Shown here: positions 58,913-64,000 of the stretch, one piece after another | Numbering within the stretch: position 1 is the first letter of the stretch | Layout: every line of letters begins with the position of its first letter | From: Acidobacteriota bacterium | GTDB lineage: Bacteria; Acidobacteriota; Terriglobia; Terriglobales; Acidobacteriaceae | Direction: 5' to 3' | Assembly: GCA_021846275.1 (NCBI GenBank) | Contig: JAJZBZ010000002.1 | Span: 1-64,000, forward strand | DNA: 64,000 bases | Made by a program: the position numbers and the translations under genes | Notes under the pieces: generated by a model | Told to the model about the DNA's origin: nothing | Seen by the model: only the letters and a program-made list of their open reading frames with translations | Databases searched by the model: none

Positions 58913-60112
58913 ATGCGAGCGACGGTGGACGCATCCATGCGGATGCGCACGGTGCGCAATCTGGTGCAGATGGGCTTCTGGGCGCCGTCGATGGCGTTTC
59001 TGCGGCGATGCAACGAGGCGGGGATTGCGACGCATTTGATTCCGATGCACGCGGAAGAGACCACTCCCGTTGCGACGAAAAAGCCGAGCGCGGTGATTGG
59101 CCGGATGAGCGAAAGCGTGCCGCTGGGGCTGGAAAAACCGACGCAGGCGCTGGAGCAGGCGGTTGCGTTTGTGCGCGCGGTGAAGGCGGAGGCGATCAGC
59201 AGCGACGACGAGGGAACGCTGGGATGGCTGGCGCGACATCGCGAGAGCTTCGAGCCGGAGTGTCGCGTGATGGCTTCGTCTGCGGCGGCGATTGAGCGGA
59301 TGATGCGGAAGTCGGAGCAGTCGGCAGTGGCGCGCAAGGCGGGATTTCGCGTGCTGCCGACGTGGCTGATTGCGCCGGGCGAGGATGGCGCGGCGGTGAG
59401 GGAATTTCCGGTGTGCGTGAGGCCGACGGAGATGCACTCGGTGGAGCCGGAGTTCAAGGCTGAGCGCGTGGAGGATCGCGGCGCGCTGGAGGGTTTTCTG
59501 CGCGGGCTGCGATGGACGAGCGCGCTGATTGCGCAGCCGTTTCTCGTGGGGCCGAATCGCGTGCTGCATGGGGTGCGCGGCGAGGATGGGCGCTTGCTCG
59601 GGCTGGAGTGTTTTCGCACGGTGTGCAAGCATCGCGGATTTGCGCTGACGATTGAGCGATGCGAGCTGCCGGAGGATCTGAGCCGGGCGGCGGAGCGGTT
59701 TGCGGCGCTGGCGGACCTTCGCGGGGCGTTTCACTTTGACCTGCTGGAGGATGGCGGGACGGGCGAGATTTATTTTCTGGAAGTGAATTATCGAATGGGC
59801 GGGACGACAGCGAAGGTGGTGCGGCTGGGATTCGACGAGCCGATGCTAGCGCTCACGGCGTTTGGCCTCGCGCCGCCGCGGGAGCCGCGCGCGCTGACCC
59901 CGGCCCGGCGCGTGACGGGCAAGCGGATGCTCGCCGGACGACTGATCGAGAGCCTGCGACGACCGGCGGGCGCGCTGGATTATCCGGCCAGTTCGCGGTG
60001 GGGCCGGTTCTGGTCAAGCGCCAGGCAACTGGCGACGGTGCCGGATGCGCTGCTGAGCTGGCGCGATGTGCGCGGGAGTCTGTGGTATCTGCGGCGCGGG
60101 GGACGGATGTGA
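58913..60112 (+). CDS. ATP-grasp-fold protein of unknown substrate
   Basis: About 399 residues from the ATG at 58913; starts at 58889 (TTG) and 58937 are alternatives, and the open frame back to 58697 lacks coding character. The N-terminal region resembles a pre-ATP-grasp domain (FLRRCNEAGIATHLIPMHAE, then ERMMRKSEQSAVARKAGFRV). The ATP-grasp core has FPVCVRPTEMHSVEP and ends with the metal-binding strand pattern FHFDLLEDGGTG, IYFLEVNYRMGG, in which Asp, Glu and Asn lie as in carbamoyl-phosphate-synthetase-like and carnosine-synthase-like members. The usual products are amide or thioester bonds. The C-terminal 90 residues are basic and unassigned. Confidence 0.7.
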   Translation: MRATVDASMRMRTVRNLVQMGFWAPSMAFLRRCNEAGIATHLIPMHAEETTPVATKKPSAVIGRMSESVPLGLEKPTQALEQAVAFVRAVKAEAISSDDEGTLGWLARHRESFEPECRVMASSAAAIERMMRKSEQSAVARKAGFRVLPTWLIAPGEDGAAVREFPVCVRPTEMHSVEPEFKAERVEDRGALEGFLRGLRWTSALIAQPFLVGPNRVLHGVRGEDGRLLGLECFRTVCKHRGFALTIERCELPEDLSRAAERFAALADLRGAFHFDLLEDGGTGEIYFLEVNYRMGGTTAKVVRLGFDEPMLALTAFGLAPPREPRALTPARRVTGKRMLAGRLIESLRRPAGALDYPASSRWGRFWSSARQLATVPDALLSWRDVRGSLWYLRRGGRM

Positions 60113-60158
60113 GACGAGCAAACGCTGGTGACGGAGCGTGAGCATTTGACAACCACGG

Positions 60159-60650
60159 CTACAGGAGTTTTTCGATGGCGGGGGCGATTTCGCTGGGGGC
60201 TATGCGTGGGGCGAAGCGTTCGGCGATGTGGCCCTGGCGGTTGATGAGGAATTTGGTGAAGTTCCATTTGACGGCTTCGGTGCCGAAGATGCCGGGTTTT
60301 TCGCTGGTGAGGAAGTGGAAGAGCGGGTGAGCGGTGGGTCCGTTGACGTCGATGCGGGCGAAGATGGGGAAGGTGACGCCGTAGTTTTGCTGGCAGAACT
60401 GGCCGATCTCGCTGCTGGTGCCCGGCTCCTGGGCGCCGAACTGGTTGCAGGGGAAGCCGAGGACGGTGAGGCCGCGATCCTTGTATTGCCTGTAGAGGGA
60501 TTCGAGGCCGGCGTACTGGCCGGTGAAGCCGCAGCGGGAGGCGGTGTTGACGATGAGCAAGACGTGGCCTGCAAAGCTGGCGAGCGGACAGTCGGTGCCG
60601 TCGAGAAGCGGCGCGGAGAACGAATAAATTTCCGTTGGGGTGGAGATCAT
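60159..60650 (-). CDS. glutathione peroxidase family (Cys type)
   Basis: 163 residues from the ATG at 60650 with GAGG 9 nt upstream (an earlier in-frame ATG at 60665 is possible). The peroxidatic Cys40 lies in IVNTASRCGFTGQY. Gln74 lies in CNQFGAQEPG and Trp near residue 128 in VKWNFTKFLINRQG, which complete the catalytic site. A Cys near residue 86 (QFCQQNYGVTFPIF) is in the position of the resolving Cys of thioredoxin-dependent GPx. The protein reduces hydroperoxides in the cytosol. It is convergent with the ATP-grasp gene and divergent from bamA. Confidence 0.93.
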   Translation of the reverse strand: MISTPTEIYSFSAPLLDGTDCPLASFAGHVLLIVNTASRCGFTGQYAGLESLYRQYKDRGLTVLGFPCNQFGAQEPGTSSEIGQFCQQNYGVTFPIFARIDVNGPTAHPLFHFLTSEKPGIFGTEAVKWNFTKFLINRQGHIAERFAPRIAPSEIAPAIEKLL

Positions 60651-60808
60651 CGGGGAAAGCCTCACAAGTCGGGTTCGGTTGCGTCTATAGATTAGCGAAT
60701 CCGGATGGATGTCTGCATGAGCGGGGCTGTGAAGTCTGGCTATCGGCTTTTGACCCGATGAAGAAGCGAGCGGGTGTGGCGAAGCGGACAGGAAAGGTCG
60801 GCGGGATT

Positions 60809-60837
60809 TGGGCAGGGGTGGTGCGGTCCAATATAAT
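60809..60837 (+). promoter_or_regulatory. promoter of bamA with consensus -10
   Basis: TATAAT (60832-60837) is a perfect -10 box. TGGGCA (60809-60814), 17 nt upstream, matches the -35 at 4/6. Transcription should start near 60844. This fixes the bamA transcript start downstream of the upstream open-frame extension and supports the ATG at 60887. Confidence 0.75.
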
Positions 60838-60849
60838 CAGATTTTCGCC

Positions 60850-60942
60850 ATGCAACACGGATTCCGGGGGGAGTTTCCCCGGAGGCATGCGGTCCGCAAG
60901 CAAAAGGCCGCGTTCTGGGCCAGTACGATTTTCGAGCAGTGA
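60850..60942 (+). CDS. possible 30-codon upstream open frame overlapping the bamA start
   Basis: An ATG six bases after the predicted transcription start opens a 30-codon frame (beginning MQHGFRGEFPRRHAV). It ends with TGA inside the bamA N-terminal region, in another frame. No Shine-Dalgarno site can precede it, so it would have to be translated as a nearly leaderless mRNA. It may be chance. It is listed because of its position. Confidence 0.2.
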   Translation: MQHGFRGEFPRRHAVRKQKAAFWASTIFEQ

Positions 60943-63900
60943 GGGTGCGCTTATCTTTCCCGTTCAGTCGATCCAAGCACTGAGTACCACCAGTGGTTCC
61001 CGCGAAGAGACTCCTTCAGCCAACGCCGGGCGACCTCGATCACGGAATCCTCAGCGAAGCCGCCGGAGTGGTGTTTGCGGGAGCTGGAGCGCTTTTGGCG
61101 CGGGCGGGCGCGCGGCAAGCGCGGGCTGGCGAGCGCTGGTGCTGCTGGCGGCGATGCTGTGTGTCTGCGGTGGATTTTCTGTTCGCGCGGCGGCGCAGGA
61201 GGGACCGAACACGATCTATCAGATTCGCGTGATCGGCAATCGAAGGATTCCGAAGGAGACGATTCTGGCGCGGTTGTTCACGCATGTGGGCGACACGTAT
61301 GACCCGGCGTCGATTGAGCGCGACTTCAATTCGCTGTGGAACACGGGCTACTTTGACAATCTGAGGATTGAGCGCGAGGACTCCGACCGGGGGATCATTC
61401 TGGATATTTTTGTGGTGGAGCGGCCGACGATCCGGGAGATCAACTACAAGGGGCTGAATTCGGTTTCGCAGTCGGATGTGCTGGATCGGTTCAAGAAGGA
61501 AAAGGTTGGGCTGTCGGTGGAGAGCCAGTTTGACCTGACGAAGGTGAAGCACGCGGAGACGGTGCTGAAGCAGTTGCTGGCCGAGCATGGACACCAGTTT
61601 GCGACGATTCGCACGGAGGTGAAGCGGATTCCGCCGGCGTCGGTGCAGGTGAACTTCCTGATCAAGGAAGGGCCGACGGTGAAGGTGGGCAATATTAAGT
61701 TTGTGGGCAACCAGCACATCAGCAGTCTGGTGTTGCGGCGCGCGATGAGGAACCTGCGTCCGATCGGCATTCCGTACTCGATTTTCTTCGAGGATCTGTT
61801 CCCGAAGACCTATGACAGCTCGAAGCTGGAAGAGGACGCCGAGCGGGTGCGGCAGGTGTATCGCGACCACGGCTACTACAACGCGGCGGTGGAAGACCCG
61901 AAGACGCAGATTCGCGATCAGGGCGGGCTGAATATCTTTACCTTCCAGCCGAACAAGGGCAAGCGGATCGACATCCTGATGCCGATTGAGGAAGGCGACA
62001 AGTACAGGCTGAGCCACATCACCTTCACGGGAAACAAGGCCGTGGCCAATACGCGGGCGCTGCGCAATACGTTTCCAATCAAGGATGGGGCGACCTTCAG
62101 CGCGACGGCGATTGCCAAGGGACTGGAAAACCTGAAGAAGGCGTATGGCCAGCTTGGCTATATCAACTTTGGCGCGATTCCGAGCGCGACGGTGGACGAC
62201 AAGAACCACACGGTGGCGATGAACGTGGACATCGACGAAGGCAAGCAGTTTTATGTTTCGCGGATCGAGATTCAGGGCAACACGCTGACGCGCGACCGCG
62301 TGATCCGCCGCGAGCTGCTGCTGCAGGAAGGTCAGGTGTACAACTCGCAGTTGTGGGAGTACAGCCTGCTGCGGCTGAACCAGCTTGACTACTTCGATCC
62401 GCTGAAGGTGGACCAGGACACGGAGGCGCACCAGAATACGGAAGCCGGAACGGTGGACCTGCTGCTGAAGGTGAAGGAAAAGGGCAAGAACTCGATTGGT
62501 CTGAATGGCGGCGTGTCGGGACTGGAAGGCGCGTTCCTGGGCGTGAACTACCAGACGAACAACTTCCTCGGGTTGGGCGAGACGCTGAGCCTGCAGGCGA
62601 ACCTGGGCAACGTGCAGCGGCAGTTTCTGTTCGGATTCACGCAGCCGTACATTCGCAATCGTCCGATCAACGTGGGCTTCCAGGTGTTCAATACGAAGTC
62701 CGACTACAACCCGGCGAAGAACTACGCGGCGACGGCGGGAATTGGATTCAACCAGCAGCAGGCGAACAATACGCTGGTGCAGAACTACAACAGCGCGCAG
62801 TCGGGGCTGAACTACTCGATGAGCTATCCGCTGCCGCATCACAACTTCCAGCGGGTGGGCTTCACGTATTCGTGGTCGCGGGCGACGATCACGGCGTTCA
62901 GCTCGGCCTCGCAGGAGCTGTTCAACACGCTGAACTTCCGCTCCGGCATTCAGGGTCAGAACGCGCTGGCGGGCATTGTGAACAGTAACCTGTCGCTGAC
63001 CTACACGATGAGCACGATCAGCGATCCCTATCGTCCGCGCACAGGCAAGGAACTCTCGGTGTTTGTGCAGACGTCCGGTCTGTTTGGCGATGTGCGGTAC
63101 GTGAACCCCGCGGTGGCTTACAAGCAGTTCATTCCGGTGAAGGGATTGTGGCCCTCCTCGCAGGGGCGGAACATTCTGGGCTGGCGCGCGGAGCTGAAGT
63201 ATATCCAGGGCTGGGGCGGCGACGTGGCACCGCCAAACGACCGCTTCTATGCCGGTGGCGAGGCGGACCTGCGCGGCTTCGATGTTCGCTCGGCGACGCC
63301 GTATGCCTACATTCCGAACCGCATTGCCTTCCAGCTTGAGAATCCGGATGGAAGCTGCATTCCGCGCGACCCGTACAACCCGCAGTTGAACCAGTGCATA
63401 CAGATTCCGCTGCCGGTCTACAGCATCGTCTCGATTGGCGGGGATACGGACTTCACGAACAACCTGGAGTACCGGATTCCGATCATCGGGCCGGTGACGT
63501 TTGCCATCTTTGACGACTTTGGCATCGCCACCTCGGTGGACAACAATCAGCTTCAGGAAAGCCCGGAAGGCTATGCGGCGCTGAACTCGCCGCTTTATGG
63601 CTGCCCGGTGTATAACAACGGAACCTGCGAAGGCGGCGTGCCGATTCATTTCAGCGACTACATCCGTCCGCTGTCGGGAACGAACTTCCGTCCGCGCATG
63701 TCGACGGGCGCGGAGATTCAGGTGCTGGCACCGATCATCAACGCGCCGGTGCGGTTCTATTACGCCTGGAACCCGATGCGCATCGACCAGTACAATCCTG
63801 GCGAGACGCTGATTACACGGGCGATGTTCCCGCCGGGCGGCGCGGGCGACTACTCCTATCAGCGGGCGATCCAGTTGTATGGGCCGCAGTACCTGTTGCG

Positions 63901-63946
63901 GGAGCCGCATGCGACGTTCCGGCTGACGGTTTCGACGACATTCTGA
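60887..63946 (+). CDS. bamA: outer-membrane assembly factor BamA
   Basis: 1019 residues from the ATG at 60887, larger than the usual 800. About 75 residues, rich in Arg and Ser, precede a signal sequence (ALVLLAAMLCVCGGFSVRAA). Five POTRA domains then run to about residue 520 (for example YQIRVIGNRRIPKETILARL, VGNIKFVGNQHISS, YRLSHITFTGNKAV, VSRIEIQGNTLTRDRV). The 16-strand barrel begins with SIGLNGGVSGLEGAFLGVNY and contains FYAGGEADLRGFDVRS (the RGF loop). It ends in HATFRLTVSTTF, with a terminal Phe as BAM substrates and BamA have. It inserts outer-membrane proteins. The N-terminal extension is odd and the start may lie elsewhere, although no later in-frame start leaves an adequate signal. 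Confidence 0.92.
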   Translation: MRSASKRPRSGPVRFSSSEGALIFPVQSIQALSTTSGSREETPSANAGRPRSRNPQRSRRSGVCGSWSAFGAGGRAASAGWRALVLLAAMLCVCGGFSVRAAAQEGPNTIYQIRVIGNRRIPKETILARLFTHVGDTYDPASIERDFNSLWNTGYFDNLRIEREDSDRGIILDIFVVERPTIREINYKGLNSVSQSDVLDRFKKEKVGLSVESQFDLTKVKHAETVLKQLLAEHGHQFATIRTEVKRIPPASVQVNFLIKEGPTVKVGNIKFVGNQHISSLVLRRAMRNLRPIGIPYSIFFEDLFPKTYDSSKLEEDAERVRQVYRDHGYYNAAVEDPKTQIRDQGGLNIFTFQPNKGKRIDILMPIEEGDKYRLSHITFTGNKAVANTRALRNTFPIKDGATFSATAIAKGLENLKKAYGQLGYINFGAIPSATVDDKNHTVAMNVDIDEGKQFYVSRIEIQGNTLTRDRVIRRELLLQEGQVYNSQLWEYSLLRLNQLDYFDPLKVDQDTEAHQNTEAGTVDLLLKVKEKGKNSIGLNGGVSGLEGAFLGVNYQTNNFLGLGETLSLQANLGNVQRQFLFGFTQPYIRNRPINVGFQVFNTKSDYNPAKNYAATAGIGFNQQQANNTLVQNYNSAQSGLNYSMSYPLPHHNFQRVGFTYSWSRATITAFSSASQELFNTLNFRSGIQGQNALAGIVNSNLSLTYTMSTISDPYRPRTGKELSVFVQTSGLFGDVRYVNPAVAYKQFIPVKGLWPSSQGRNILGWRAELKYIQGWGGDVAPPNDRFYAGGEADLRGFDVRSATPYAYIPNRIAFQLENPDGSCIPRDPYNPQLNQCIQIPLPVYSIVSIGGDTDFTNNLEYRIPIIGPVTFAIFDDFGIATSVDNNQLQESPEGYAALNSPLYGCPVYNNGTCEGGVPIHFSDYIRPLSGTNFRPRMSTGAEIQVLAPIINAPVRFYYAWNPMRIDQYNPGETLITRAMFPPGGAGDYSYQRAIQLYGPQYLLREPHATFRLTVSTTF

Positions 63947-63970
63947 GACTGACCGAAAAAGGAAAACCAA

Positions 63971-64000
63971 AGCCCTTCGGAGCACACACTCCGAAGGGCT
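63971..64000 (+). terminator. intrinsic terminator after bamA
   Basis: AGCCCTTCGGAG (63971-63982) and CTCCGAAGGGCT (63989-64000) form a perfect 12-bp stem with a 6-nt loop (CACACA), 24 bp after the bamA stop. The T tract, if present, lies beyond the window edge. Confidence 0.8.

Noticed and set aside
61040-63985. 981-codon minus-strand open frame opposite bamA
   Set aside because: It is extremely Arg/Val/His-rich and lies entirely antisense to an intact BamA. It is a shadow.

Overview
The window looks like chromosomal DNA of an Acidobacteriota bacterium, probably family Acidobacteriaceae (Terriglobus/Edaphobacter/Acidobacterium-like). I infer this from gene content rather than from a database search. 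The DNA is high in G+C. It has two CRTAC/ASPIC-UnbV FG-GAP proteins, a beta-propeller two-component sensor, a winged-helix/TPR membrane regulator, a FecR-domain protein with a Gly/Tyr/Phe tail, and a GloVer-repeat lipoprotein. BamA, TolC and POTRA-type features indicate a Gram-negative envelope. No rRNA, tRNA, CRISPR array, prophage or insertion sequence was recognised.

Layout. 1-3740: str ribosomal operon on the minus strand (rpsL-rpsG-fusA-tuf; tuf is cut by the window start) with a clear sigma70-type promoter and a leader of about 400 nt. 3771-8077: nucleoside hydrolase, 7TM-type SpoIIE phosphatase and PAP2 phosphatase. 8337-12125: yceI with an overlapping OmpR/HisKA two-component pair, then a FecR protein. 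12271-14687: manA, then the siroheme genes cobA and precorrin-2 dehydrogenase. 21009-14681 (minus): double-CDGSH protein, pcaD-like hydrolase, a pentaheme cytochrome c fused to TPRs, a Tat-exported CRTAC protein and a small secreted protein. 21279-27901 (plus): propeller sensor kinase, NarL-type regulator, a secreted unknown and a second CRTAC protein.

28521-37390: S10 carboxypeptidase, a 206-bp tandem repeat array, a 1489-residue repeat lipoprotein, a MoaD/ThiS-like protein and a Cys/Met-metabolism PLP enzyme. 37411-37562: a large terminator-like palindrome between convergent genes. 37553-42333 (minus): tsaE-nnrED and tolC-emrA. 42528-48176: a sigma-like protein, polyphosphate kinase and the winged-helix/TPR regulator. 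48608-53856: an unusually long pyruvate:ferredoxin oxidoreductase and a DoxX protein. 54327-58618 (minus): HtrA protease, coaE-folD, a zinc-ribbon protein and a MerR regulator. 58913-64000: an ATP-grasp protein, glutathione peroxidase, and bamA with a TATAAT promoter and a terminator at the window edge.

The most interesting parts are: the heme/TPR plus CRTAC operon, with a second CRTAC gene behind a sensory operon about 6 kb away; a family of intergenic two-hairpin repeats whose stems vary in a compensatory way, present at four loci and tandemly amplified at one; the palindrome at 37411-37562; the 1560-residue PFOR; and the reduced sigma-like protein. Long open frames antisense to highly expressed genes are common here because of codon bias and were not annotated.
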